Source: Ixodes scapularis
Lineage: Eukaryota; Arthropoda; Arachnida; Ixodida; Ixodidae
Reading direction: 5' to 3'
DNA: 64,000 nucleotides
NCBI RefSeq assembly: GCF_016920785.2
Contig: NW_024609857.1
Coordinates: forward strand, 7,831,618 to 7,895,617
The notes under the pieces were generated by a model. The model was not told the DNA's origin, made no database searches, and worked only from the letters and a program-made list of their open reading frames with translations. Position numbers and translations under genes: made by a program. Below are positions 23,378 to 34,672 of the stretch, piece by piece. Position 1 is the first letter of the stretch. Every line of letters starts with the position of its first letter.

Positions 23378-23435
23378 TTGGGTTGCAATGTTTTTGACTT
23401 TGCACTAGCTTACTGGCGCTAATGGGCCCTTACAA
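23378..23435. repeat. Fragment of family E (left-end part)
   Basis: The segment GGTTGCAATGTTTTTGACTTT followed by CTAGCTTACTGGCGCTAATGGG matches 48395-48440 in the full family E copy. It lies directly against the right end of the third palindromic MITE. Confidence 0.6.
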
Positions 23436-25327
23436 TGAAAATTGTAAGAAGTTGAAACGTTCTTTACCTGTGAGAATTTAATTAGTAAATGTAGCTAGAA
23501 TTTATCTGAAAAGAAGCGTAGCCTTATTTGACGTATAGAAGAAAAGAAAAAGGAACGTTAAGCCTGTATTACTTGAGGGTCATCGGACTAAGGAGCAATT
23601 TCGTCAAGCTCATCTCCTTCGGTTCTCATAACTGGGGGATGTTCCGGATAACGCGTTATTGCTTTTAAGAGCGTAATCGAGGTAGCATAAAAAAAACAAC
23701 TCGTTCTATTGGAAGCAGTAATTAGAGAACACGAAGGCAACGTTAATTAGATAACGCGGCCCAATGGAACCGCTTTGTCGTCGGTCACCATGACAACGAC
23801 TCGTCTCTTAATCCCGCCGCTGTTCCCTAGAGAGTCAGTGGCAACGTCATAATCAAAACTGCATTCTTACTTTTTTTTGTTTTATGCGACATGCACAAAG
23901 TAATCACGATCTCATACAAAAAAAAAAAAGAAACATAATTAGGGTTCGCCATGTACAGGGATATTACAAATGCCTCGTACGTGAATCTAAAAATAATTGC
24001 CTTGTATTCTGAACGAGCATAATTAAATATGATCGTAATTTTTTTGTTAAAAAGTGACCACACACACACAGACAAAAAAGTACAGCAATCCATCTTACCT
24101 GTACGCTTTTATGAAAAACAAAACTAACTATAATGCCAAAATTTGAAACTGAGAGAGGTTTAGCACATCAATTTAGTTGTAAACACCATATATCTTACAG
24201 GTCCCTTAAAAGTAGAGAAGGCTGACCTCTGCACCTCCATAAAAAAAGCTAGGCGTGATTCAGTTAAACGCCATATTCAAGTGCCAATAAATGCCTTTGT
24301 AAAGCGAGGTTCATGCCGGTTATAGTAATGAAATACAACAATAAAAATGTGTTGGAAGTGTTACAACAAAACGAATTCGTATAGAACCATCACCAATTGA
24401 CTTGGGTGCAATATCCAGTTTGAGAGGTAGCTTCACTATCGTATACCTCTGTCATTAGGGATACTATTTGTTTATCCACAACAGGAATTTTGCTTAGTCG
24501 TCACTACAGAAAGAATGTATAAGCAGATTTGAACTGTTTGTAGACGTAGTGCGCACCGTATCAGAATGCACAAGCTTCGCTCCTTTCTTTAGCTAAGCGG
24601 CTATGGAATCATTTAGTGAAACTGCCTCTGCAACAAAGAATTAAAGCAATCTACGATGCCAACAAAGACCCGCGGCATTCTCAAGGTCCGACTCCGCTTT
24701 GTGTTTGCCATAAACGCACATCACACAAATGAGATTGAAAGAACACAGGAAAAATTGCTGGACACCAGCAAGGGAAGTTACAAACAGTGTTTGCAAAGCC
24801 ATACCTGCTTTCGCGGAGCAACTCCGACGAAAAGATCGGCCTAAAGACGCAGACGATTAATTTAACGCATCACACGAGACTACCAACACATTCCCACTTC
24901 CTCACAAGGCCGCACGATGATACGAATCCAATTTCCTTGTTTCTGCGATTACACATCCATCGTGAAATCCGTCGGCTTATCAGATAACCTTGCGCACGAA
25001 CCAACAGTAACGAAATGGCTACCAAAACAAGCGCCAGCCGCCCGCGATGGGCATCTGCTTTCGGTGGGACCTGGGAGGAACTGCGTCGCTCTTGCGGGGG
25101 TAGAACTTTCTTAGTCCTGCCCAAGTCCGAGGACGGAGCTCCAGAGTTTCACTCGAGTCACGAACACCGGAAGTGCGAGTGGCGCGTTTAGTGTAAGGAG
25201 TAACTCTAGTCATGCCTCCGAGTCTCTACTTGACGCAGCCATTGAACATGTAAAACGTAGCTTTCCTTTTAACCTAGACAGCTATGTTTTTTGTGCTTTT
25301 TTTTAAGACGCATTAGTTGAATCCTAA
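23436..25327. other. Intergenic, AT-rich, nothing recognised
   Basis: Short ORFs without motifs. Poly-A/T tracts and a short CA run near 24059-24070. No gene, RNA or bounded repeat was found. Confidence 0.35.
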
Positions 25328-25527
25328 AGTGCTATTCACATGGTGGCCTTAGCTGAGTCCGTGGCTGCGAAGCGTGAACTGACGGCGAACTTGCAAGGTG
25401 CCTTTGCGACGCGCGTTCCACACCATCAAGGTTACTAGTCTTAGCTAACTATAAGCGTGAGTTTTTTTCTTTTTTTGAGCATGCGCTGCGAATAGCGCGC
25501 TCAAACATGGCGTCTGCTGAATACCAC
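25328..25527. mobile_element. Family F TIR element, 200 bp
   Basis: The ends AGTGCTATTCACATGGTGGC and GACGCC-like/GAATACCAC form an inverted pair. The interior segment CCACACCATCAAGGTTACTAG and a GAGCATGCGCTG segment match 32800-32990 and, in part, 49013-49130. There is no coding capacity. Confidence 0.65.
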
Positions 25528-26391
25528 TCAGCCTACTAAAACAACAAAGACAGAAACAGAGAGCTAGACAAAGGGAATTTGGCAGCTATCGTACTGCTGA
25601 TAAGGATTCAAGAAAATTACAACATTCTGAGCACAAAAAATGGGGGCGGGCGAAATTCTAAACGTAAAAATGTACCAGAATTATTTGAGAAACAAGCGTC
25701 AATTCACTGCATTTTCAATAAAAAAGGACTACTATATCAAGATATACGCTCTGAAAGCTGAAAAATAAAAAAAAAAACTTCACAAGAATGAACTACTCAA
25801 GTAGGAACAATGACGTGGCCCGTCGAACTTCCAGAAGCCAAATTCGAGTCACGCCGCGCGGACCGTATCGGTAGATAGGGAAACAGCAGCCGTTGAGTCA
25901 TTGTACACGCTCTCCTCGCTTCCCCTGGAAGACCATCCCGTCTTTCCTTCATGCAACACACCGACACCAGCCGAGCAATGCCATGTTTTCAGCGCACGGC
26001 CGGAGAATCGATAACCCGATTCGGAGCTCCGAACTACCCTAACTCTGCCAGGCAGGGCTTCTTTTCCGAAGCGAGCTCCGTCCCACCAAGAAAGGCGCGC
26101 GGGACAAGAGAAAAGAACTCGTAACCCATTTCCCTTCCCTAGAATACCTAGCTTGGTTCTTTTCCTTTTTTTTCCCCCGAGCCACCTCCTCCGCCTGTTT
26201 CTGTTTCTTGTTCTCATAGCGAGCAGACATTGTTAGCCTAGTGTGCCCAGATTACAGAGTGCTTCCAACTGTTCGATCGGGGTCAAGTGGTTTATGGGCC
26301 GCGTTTGCCTAACGAGCTGCGAGGAGGTGACAAAAGCGTCGATCGTCTGCGAGCGTCTAAGCTTTTTTTCTTTTCTTAAACCACCCAATAA

Positions 26392-26522
26392 TGGGTGGAG
26401 AACGAAAACAAACCCCAATGGAAGAGAACGACAGAAAGTAACGTCTCAGTTAGTTGAGACGTTACATTCTGTCATTTTGTACCTTTCTCTTATCCGCTTT
26501 GTTTTTCCCCGTTCTCCACCCA
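26392..26522. mobile_element. Foldback MITE, 131 bp
   Basis: The arms begin TGGGTGGAGAACG at 26392 and end CGTTCTCCACCCA at 26522. They pair through to the centre, where GTAACGTCTCA-GTTAGT-TGAGACGTTAC forms an 11-bp perfect stem. It is almost a full-length palindrome, so it is a non-autonomous foldback element rather than a gene. Confidence 0.8.
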
Positions 26523-27910
26523 GTCTCAGGTGTATCACTCTGTTATCGTAGACTACGCCTCTCCGGCCGCTTTGCTTCTCGCCACGCGACAACACCAACG
26601 CATGCGCACTTGTGACCGATCGGTGCATGCAGGTGGAGTCCGCCGTTCGATTGAGAGGACGCTCTTCGTGGTTTGAGTTGCTCCCACTCTTAGATCTAGG
26701 CTCTCTACGTGGGCCTTTGAGCGTCAAGGCTGGCACGGCGAGAGGAATCCCGCGTAGACTCGAGGAAAACCTCGTTTCTGGCTGGAAGAGGCGTGACTGC
26801 TGCATGCGCGCGCGGGCATGGCCGTGGCGGCGAATGAGCGAGCATGCAGACGCCGCGTCGGAACGTATTTCCTGCTCCGAGGAGGCGGCGCTCACGTAAT
26901 TGACGAGAACGTAGTAAAGACGGAAGAAGAACAAAGGAGAACAACGAGTCTCCAACTAGCCGCGGCTAGAGGTCTTTTGGGGAAACGAAACGTTCGTGGC
27001 ATAAGAACGGGATGCGATTTATCTTTCTTTTCTTTTTTTATTGGTAATAGCGTATATGGCGTGTTTTTGGCTACAGTGCCGTGCAACTAACCTTGAGAAA
27101 CAACGCAAGCAGGAAGTAGCGGTGGCATAACGCTGAAATCGCATTAGACACGGTATGTCGCCATTCTGTACTTCTGGATCAGCTTTTTTTTTTTTAGGTA
27201 TTAGTAGATAAAGTATCAGCGTTTCCCACAAGTCTCTTTGAGTTAGAAAACCAATTAATCATGATGCATATGATCTTGGAAACTTATAATAGTTTATCAT
27301 GCAATGCTGTTCGTCTCAACAATATAATCAATGGACTGATATAAAAAAAATTACAAAAATGTGTGAGGTGTGTGATTATCTGTGTGATCTGTATGACGTC
27401 AAGCACATATCTGGGTTCACATGAATGTTCAATATTTCCCCTTTTTGCGCTTAAAACAACTTTCCCAAATATGTAACTATTTCTATAAGCCAGGCGGTTT
27501 CGTACAGAATTAACAACGATTTACCTAGAATGTAATTAACAATATCAAATTAGGCACATGTTTTATTATCCTAATAAGGCACGTTTTGTTTAAAGATCCT
27601 TAGTGGCTTTTCCATGACGATGAAGGTGAAATAATACGTGAAAATCGGCGGACGACCGTATTATGTTGTGCGAAAGAAGCACATAATACCATAAGCAAAA
27701 CGAGCTAGAAGTTTGATTACCGCCGTGAAATTTCAAGACCGAGAGTGGACATTTTTTCTCCTTCGACTTCTCTCAGAAACTTCGTGACCTTACCGTGAAG
27801 CGTGCGAGGCCCCAATCGGTGAGACTTTCTGTTCCTCCAAAAGAAGACACCCTAATGCAGCTCGTGAACTGGATGCGCTACATCAGCGCTCGGCTTACGC
27901 TCGTGTACAC
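26523..27910. other. Intergenic, no gene supported
   Basis: A GC-rich patch (26570-26900) gives overlapping ORFs on both strands (up to 169 codons on -) without motifs. The rest is AT-rich. Nothing is assigned. Confidence 0.3.
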
Positions 27911-28479
27911 CAAAGCCGCTATCACAATACTCGTCCGTCATACAAAGGACGCGATGTTCGCTGCATATACACGATGTAAGAATTGTCTATGGATACGCCT
28001 CACGCACATGCTTCACGCACATGCTTCCAACATCTCCGCTGACAGGTTTTGTATGACCATGTGTGATCATGGCCTCCTCTATAGTGACTAAGCCTGGCAG
28101 ATCGCCACAAAAAGTGGCCGCCGAAACGGAACAGGTGGAGCGACAGACAACGGAGGAGAGGAGACCCACGTGACTGGCGCCCCGCTGCGGCGAGACGCCG
28201 AAATACACTTCTCCCGAACAAAGAAGTGTGTTTCGTGTCCTCGCCGCTGCAAAAGCTGTGCGCTGACGTCCAGGTTTCCGAGAAATGCTCTGAGCTACCA
28301 GATCCTGGCGCTCCAAATCTGCGACCGGGCACTCTATGGCCCCGTCGTCCAGCTGCCAGGCTTTGTGAGTATAGAGGAGGCTATGGTGTGACCGTCAATC
28401 AAGGAAGTGACACGCCTTGGATAGCGTCTGCGGACTGCCTTTTGTATGACGTATGAGCAGTGGGACCGCGGCTTATCTG
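27911..28479. mobile_element. Family B composite TIR element
   Basis: The left end (AAAGCCGCTATCACAATACTC then CCGTCATACAAAGGACG) pairs with the right end (GACTGCCTTTTGTATGACG then TATGAGCAGTGGGACCGCGGC). These outer arms surround a second inverted-repeat element at 28061-28392. A direct duplication of CACGCACATGCTT lies at about 28000-28026. It was probably formed by insertion of one element into another. Confidence 0.6.
28061..28392. mobile_element. TIR element, 332 bp, nested in family B
   Basis: Arms of about 40 bp: GGCCTCCTCTATAGTGAC through AAGCCTGGCAG on the left (28071-28100), and CTGCCAGGCTT through ATAGAGGAGGCT on the right (28353-28382). They pair at about 35 of 40 positions with their outer extensions. 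The interior is unique, GC-rich and non-coding. Confidence 0.7.
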
Positions 28480-28555
28480 TTTCTGCGTTTGTTCTGGCCT
28501 GCGCTTATCTCATAACCAGTCGGTAGATTGAACGGTTCTGTAACAACACCCGTAA

Positions 28556-30618
28556 AGGGGTATTCACACGGGGCAGAAATCCCTCCCTTTGCTCCCCGGG
28601 AAGCGCATCACGTGGTGACAACGTCACGCTTTTGCGCAGAGCCGCCCTGACGTAAACATTTCAGCAGAAGGGGGGAGCTTTTGCTCGCAATTGACCCCCT
28701 AAGTGATGACGTCACAACATGGCGCTCCGCTCCAAACAAACCGTTGCTAGGGCCGTTGTTATGGACAAATGCATTAGGCTCGACGTGAGGTCAAAAATTG
28801 TCCGATAAAAAAGGAAATCATTTTTCTCTAAGCAGGGTGTCTTCCGAATATGTAATTATGAAGACTTTTTCTATCCTCTCAGTACCGTAGAGCAATGCCA
28901 AAAACCCGTAATAAAGTTTCGCAACTGGTTTTTGTCTTGCTAGCAGACGACACAATGGCTTCGCGAATTCAGTGATCCTTTGTGAGGGAGTACGCGATCG
29001 CGTTGAACGAGTTTGGTATCGATCGACGAAACTTTTATCCTCGGGGTCAACTTTCTGTGGGATTTCGGAAGCGAAGAGTACCCGTACACAGCTTTGATGA
29101 ATACTCAAGGTGCCCGAACGCTCCAACGCCTTCCCGTATAGCTCGCTTCCGCAATATTTGAGAAGCTACATGAAAACACTGTGATGCCGAATCACAGTGT
29201 TTAACGACGGCGTGAAGTGTATCAAAGTCGAACTGCGGGCCAGCACACGTTTCAGTGATTTCTGACAGCAGTTGCTTCAGAACCGATATCTGTGTGACAA
29301 AACAAACTTTCCGAGCACACATAAACTGTTGCAGATGGAAACGAATCTACAAGTGTAAAACCGAAACTAAATATTTAATCGGCGAACTTGTGCCTAGAAA
29401 CAAAAGGAAAGAAGAGCGTTGACGGCGGAAGCGGCGCGACGATGCGTCGGCGTGACAGTTGTTTGTGAGTCGACAAAGCCGCGCTCGACTTTGTGCGATA
29501 CGAGAGACAGTATGCAGTATCGCAAAGAAATACAATTCGTTATTATAAATCTGATTAGTTTTCATAGGCCTGCCATGTTCCAAATAAATACAAAATCAAA
29601 ATCGTATAATTGTGCAAACTATTCGAACTGTTGCAGACGGCATACATCAGTCATTCCGTGTGCATTCGTCATCGTTCGTCGTCTGCAACAGGCATTTTGA
29701 GGCTTCCCGAGGACCGGAAGTTGCCGCCGCAAATATTTCGAAAACAACCATTTCTTGACAAACTTCTCTCGCGGTAAATGTGAAATTTAGGCTGTTTTTA
29801 TCAATTATTTTAGGCGTTTAAATTCCACGTCCGATTTTTGACCGATCGCTCTTTCGGAGCGAAATCCAGTCCCATGTAGTCGTCCATCACAACGCCCCTG
29901 CAACGGTTTCTTTGGAGCGGTGGCGTCACACTTACGGGGTCAACTTCACGTGTCTGGCAACTTTACAGATTTTGCTCAGCGAGGCCATATCGAGATGCCG
30001 GATAGTCGCATCGAGATCGCCTAACTTCGCGTGGCTCGCGCTGTTGCGCATGTCGTCCGAGGCAACCGAAGGAACCTTCGACATTCATCAACGTTGTCCT
30101 CAGTCCGCTCCTCATACAGCTGGTTTTTGATCCGACGTCCTCTGTGTTGCGTCCACCAAGTCAAGAATTATCTTTCCTTTAACAGGAGGCGGTTCGTCCT
30201 CTTCCGCATCTAACAGCGCTGGTGCCATAATCGCGTATCGCCGTTTCATGTACGTCACCATTTCTCTACTCTCGTCAGCGCGCATTGAGCCATGTTGTCG
30301 AGAATGCGACCGCTAAATCTGTCTGACAACACTAGGGAGTTTTCGTAGACCGCGCCTCCTCCTCCGCTGAGTCCTCCGCAACGAAGAAGCCGCTACTGCG
30401 CCTGCGCGCCCATGGACTTGACTGTAGAGTTCCGGGCATCTTAGCGGGTTACGGAGACCGTTGCGGGACGGCAAAAACTATCTACGAAAACTCCCTCCTT
30501 CTCGGCTCCCCGCCCTTCGTGTGAATGCCTGAGTCAGGAAAGGAGTCCCGCTGATTCCGCCGATTACTGACATCATGCACATCCGCCCCCGAAAAGCACC
30601 CTCCGTGTGAATTCTCCT
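28556..30618. mobile_element. PIF/Harbinger-like DNA transposon, decayed, 2063 bp
   Basis: The ends AGGGGTATTCACACGG (28556) and CCGTGTGAATTCTCCT (30618) are inverted repeats of the GGGNNATTCACACGG type found in PIF/Harbinger elements. The flanks TAA (28553-28555) and CAA (30619-30621) fit a three-base duplication with one change. Near the right end an internal GGCATTCACACGAAGGG-type repeat of the terminus occurs. ORFs inside are broken on both strands, and no complete transposase could be read. A family C MITE sits inside at 30335-30495. Confidence 0.6.
30335..30495. mobile_element. Family C-type MITE, 161 bp, nested
   Basis: It starts GGGAGTTTTCGTAGAC and ends CTACGAAAACTCCC. The left flank is TA (30333-30334) and the right flank is TC. 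The length equals that of the copies at 22868 and 23034, but the interior is diverged and less palindromic. Confidence 0.7.
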
Positions 30619-31159
30619 CAAGTCACAGAAAAGCTGCCCTGAGGAGGTTTCTGAGATCGCCTAAATATGGCGACAACTCACTCCCCTGCGGGCTCTAAGC
30701 ATCCTAGAAAATTCATAAATCATAACGATGCGCAGATGATTTCGCTATTAAAAAAGCGATCAAAGATCCAACACACCGAGGTCATCTCCGGTGATTGGAG
30801 GAGCATTGTTCCGGCAGCCAGGACGTGGGACCAATGAAAACGTGACATTTTGTTGAATATTGCAAACTCTGTTATTACGAAATGCGTGTGCTTTTGTAAA
30901 CGATAGAAGCAAATAAGAGTAGTAAAAAATCTTCATTTTTTCGTGGAGAGGGAACATAATACTGCAACAATCATCTCATAAACAAGGCACTATGAATTTT
31001 TTTTTGTTTTGTTTTGTTTTGTTTTTTTGTTTTTCGCGGGAGTGATCTGTCCAGTCGTCAGATCTCGATAGCGCGCTCGCTCGGTGGAATCGTCGTCCGG
31101 GCTGTATGGGCAACGAGCTGCGCGCATTTGAGATATTTCGCGGTGTGTGTTAATAAGAT

Positions 31160-31252
31160 GGGGGGGGGGGGGGGGGGGTGGAAGAGAGGGGCAATAGTGG
31201 ATGCGCACCTGGCGCGTTTGTCACTGGCTCTTGGGGGGGGGGGGGGGGGGGG
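31160..31252. repeat. Two long poly-G runs (19 and 20 G)
   Basis: G runs at 31160-31178 and 31233-31252, 54 bp apart on the same strand, with further GGGG between and after them. This gives a local G-quadruplex-forming potential. Confidence 0.9.
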
Positions 31253-31826
31253 TTGGTGGAGAAAAGTTGGGGGTTTCCACCGGTGGGAGGCGCAAGGATC
31301 GTTCGCTCGCTATTGGCTGACAGTGGTCCTGGTTTTGAAACATGCTCCTCCCATCGCCGTAAATAACCTCGGTGTGTTGCGATCTTTGATCGCTTTCTTA
31401 AACAGGGAAATGGGCTGCGTGTCGTCAGGATTTAAGGATTTCTAGGACGCTTAGTGCGAGCAGAGTGAGCTATCGACATATTTAGGCGATCTCGGAAACC
31501 TCCTCTTGGCACCTTTACCACAGCCGGCACTCCGAGCATCCTTAAACTTTGCGCGCGGCGATGCCGAACTATGAAAGCCAGAAGAGCGCGAGCTGCCACA
31601 ACTGAACACCATGGTTAGACAAACCGGCGACACAACGTATGTGACTACTTGATCGGCCATAATTTGAAGACGTTAGTAGATTTTATTTTATATTTTCCGT
31701 GTCAATTATCTCGCTTAATTCGAATGTTATATACGTTATAATGTTTAGGGAATTAGTTTCGGACATTCTTTTTTACCGAAAGTGAGGTGCTTGTTTTATG
31801 GCACGTCGTGTTCCCGCTCTCCTAAA

Positions 31827-31960
31827 GCCGGGGTCCCACATACTAATACATCATACAATAGATAGTTTGAAGACACTCTGTGAGGCATACTTCTTCCTCG
31901 TACGACGGTTCTGACACATTTTTCGTGCAAAAATATTTGCAAACATGTTAGAAGCACACG
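31827..31960. mobile_element. Family B end fragment
   Basis: The segment AAGCCGGGGTCCCACATAC followed by CATCATACAATAGATAG matches the family B terminus. It is continuous with the left arm of the inverted pair that begins at 31960. Confidence 0.55.
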
Positions 31961-32075
31961 TACAGTCGTCCTCAATATGAGCGTGAACACGCCGCCGTCG
32001 ACCGATTGGTACTGCCAGCTCCAGCTGGCGGCGCTTCCACGAGTCACTGCGAGAATAAGCGCCTGCGCAGAAAGG
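31960..32075 (+). repeat. Inverted repeat pair, left arm (116 bp)
   Basis: GTACAGTCGTCCTCAATATG through GCGCCTGCGCAGAAAGGA. Its reverse complement recurs at 32677-32793 with about 95 per cent match by eye. The arms are separated by 601 bp of AT-rich DNA with no recognised gene. Confidence 0.85.
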
Positions 32076-32676
32076 ACTGATGGGCTGTTACGAGAACGCA
32101 CGCCACCCCCTTTTGCATGTCAGTTTGGATAAGGCAGTGAGTGCTGCTTTATATATTTATAAAAATTGCGCGGGTCAGTGTAGGTGCGACCTTCCACGCG
32201 CGCTCCGTTTTTCTGATCTCGCTTCGTGCGCTATCTTTTCGTTAACGCGGAACTGATTTTTTTTTTTTTTCTAAGGAGGCGCGCATGCATTTTTTTGACG
32301 AACAAGCATGATGGCGCGCTTTTGACGCTGTCTGATTGGTCCGATTAGCTCGTAGCATCGGCTGCGTCCGAATTTAAGGTGAAACGAGGTATAGATAAAA
32401 CGTCTTCACTGATACCAACTTCAAAACCCAATCAAAATGCCCCCTATTCCTGCTTCCTTGTCAAACAGATTTGTTTTATACCATCAACAGTGACTATCGA
32501 CTATGCCGACACGCGCAAGCTACACAGCAGGATTTGTCGTTTAAAAAGCGCAGTCCGTGGCCGAATGCTTATCACAACCAGCGCTTCCAACTATCAATAA
32601 AACAAAACAGACGGGCCGCGGGCGGTTTTAAGATTCCAGAACGGGGGTGATACACGCTACCGCAACAGCGCATCCC

Positions 32677-32793
32677 TCCTTTCTGCGCAGGCGCTTATTC
32701 TCGCAGTGACTCGTGGAAGCGCCGCTAGCTGGAGCTCGCAGTACCAATCGGTCGACGGCGGCGTGTTCACGCTCATAATGAGGACGACTGTAC
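32677..32793 (-). repeat. Inverted repeat pair, right arm (117 bp)
   Basis: Begins TCCTTTCTGCGCAGGCGC and ends GAGGACGACTGTAC. It is the reverse complement of 31960-32075. A family F element follows immediately at 32800. The pair may be the long ends of one element or two opposed insertions of the same repeat. Confidence 0.85.
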
Positions 32794-32799
32794 ATATAC

Positions 32800-32990
32800 G
32801 GAGTATTCACTGGCGGCCATAGCTGTGTGCGCGACTGCCGAGTACGTGCTAAGGGCGAGCTTCCACAGTTCTTCTGCAACTGCATTGCACACCATCAAGA
32901 TTGGCGGTCTTAACAGCCCATTAACGTGAGCTCATTCTAAGCATGCGCTCTAAACAGCACCCACAAATATGGCGTCCAGTGAATACTTCC
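32800..32990. mobile_element. Family F TIR element, 191 bp
   Basis: The ends GGAGTATTCACTGGCGGCC and GCGTCCAGTGAATACTTCC pair at about 22 of 25 positions. The interior ACACCATCAAGATTGGCGG matches the copies at 25328-25527 and 49013-49130. Confidence 0.75.
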
Positions 32991-33396
32991 TATAGACGCT
33001 TTACACACGCGCCAAATTACAGCCGCCATTGCTGACCTTTTCTTGTCTTACCGAGATGCCGAGCAACTGAAACGGTAGTTGACCATCCTCTACAAAAGCC
33101 GCTGCTTTAGAAAAGGACCCAGTTGAATCTAATGTGGCAATAACCTGGCCTGTTATGGTAAAGATGAAGTGAAGCGAACGGAATAAGAGGAAACAAAAAC
33201 TGAAGGTCAGTTATGGCGGCGTCCATGCACAGCTGCTGCAAAGCGTCTATACGTATGAAGTAAACCTGGTTCGCACACGTGTCCGCGTGTAATTCTGTCC
33301 TCGTGACCGCAGTGAACGCCGCGTCAATTTGTACGATGCGCGAGCGATCTGACTGCGCCTCGAGCCTTCGTTCGACCGAGGTCTCAACCAACAGTA

Positions 33397-33525
33397 GAGA
33401 GTTTTAGTAGATCGTTCCGATACCTCCGATAGCCCCGATAACGGTACTATGCATGCGCAAGGGAGGCTGTGGCGGAGTATCGGGTATCGTTATCGGAGTC
33501 ATGAGAACGATCTACTAAAACTCTC
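33397..33525. mobile_element. Palindromic TA-flanked MITE, family C, 129 bp
   Basis: It begins GAGAGTTTTAGTAGATCGTT and ends AACGATCTACTAAAACTCTC, a perfect 20-bp inverted pair, flanked by TA at 33395-33396 and 33526-33527. The inner arms contain CCGATAACG and its partner around a GCATGCGC core. It is the best-preserved member of the family here. Confidence 0.85.
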
Positions 33526-33690
33526 TAGTAAAGCCCCACACGGAGCACGTGGCCAAGAGGGCGGCTGAGCTGGGATCACCACTCGCGTTTTGGGCAATTA
33601 ATGGGCCATGCCGGTCCGAGGGGCGGACATACGCTTCGTCAGAGCGCGCACCGATTCGGTTTGGCTGCCTTACCACATTTGGCTCCCCTA

Positions 33691-33937
33691 AAGCCGACGT
33701 CATACTGCTCATATACATCGTACGAAAGACGCTCTGTTCGCTGCAGACACGATAGAGCTATCTGCGGCTACGACTCAGGCAACTTCAAAGCACGTTTGTT
33801 TCATGCGTATGTATACTTCCAACATGACTGCAGACACTCTTTTTTTAATAATTCGTGTGACCGTGGTACAAGAAATAAACAGGCTTCATATATGTGTCTG
33901 AAAACTGTCTCTTGTATGAAATATTAGCTGTGTGACT
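33691..33937. mobile_element. Family B TIR element, 247 bp
   Basis: The left end (AAGCCGACGTCATACTGCTC, then CATCGTACGAAAGACGCTC) pairs loosely with the right end (AACTGTCTCTTGTATGAAATA, then AGCTGTGTGAC). The two inner CTGCAGACAC segments are also repeated. There is no coding capacity. Confidence 0.65.
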
Positions 33938-34459
33938 CAAGAGCGATATGGAACTGTCCGCAACGCGCGCCGCGCCCCCACCACCAGACACCGACTTGAC
34001 CACGCGCTGCGCGTGGGTCTTTCGTTTTGGTGGAGACCTTACCTCACTCACCCGTGACCCGCGCATGCGCACGTATTAATGTGACGACCACAAGTTTTTC
34101 AGGGGAGCGGACGGGGAGGGGGGGGGGCGTTATTTAAAGAAACGCTACCGCATTTAAAATGCATTCCGCGCGTGCTGCACAGCGACGTTATAATCATCCA
34201 AAAAATGTACCCCGATTATTATTTTTTTAATTCTCTCGTACTTCTGCTGAACTAAACACGACTCCCTCGAGGGCCCTCGAGCATTCAATCCGACACGTCT
34301 TACAACCGCATATTAATCGCTCGGTACCGGCATCTTGAACGAACGCCGCGTCCGGGATTCGGGCCTGGCACGTGTACATACATCGCCGGAAGTTCGTTAC
34401 GGGCTAAAAAAAAAAAAAATGCAGACCCAATTGCTTTCTCCTCTTTCTCTCCGTTTCCC

Positions 34460-34462
<3 letters not shown>

Positions 34463-34500
<38 letters not shown>
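34463..34500. repeat. (CT)19 microsatellite
   Basis: 38 bp of uninterrupted CT repeats on +. Translation on - gives an artefactual Arg-Glu repeat. Confidence 0.97.
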
Positions 34501-34503
<3 letters not shown>

Positions 34504-34621
34504 GGCGACGCACAAGACGACAAGTCATTTATCTTCGGGCGCGCTCGCGTTGCCTGCCTGGCGCTTGGCGCGCTGCGAAACTGCAAACTGTACTTGCTTC
34601 TGCATATGCGCATTAACGCCG

Positions 34622-34672
34622 CCCCCCCCCCCCCCCCTTTCCTCCAAGTTCGCAAGGGTTGGGGGGGGGGGG
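34622..34672. repeat. C16 and G12 runs that can pair
   Basis: A run of 16 C (34622-34637) and a run of 12 G (34661-34672) are separated by 23 bp. They could form a C/G hairpin or a triplex or quadruplex structure. Flanking GCGCATT and GGCGCATGC add weak outer pairing. Confidence 0.85.

Noticed and set aside
34404..34515. Arg-Glu repeat protein on the minus strand
   Set aside because: It is a translation of the (CT)19 microsatellite.
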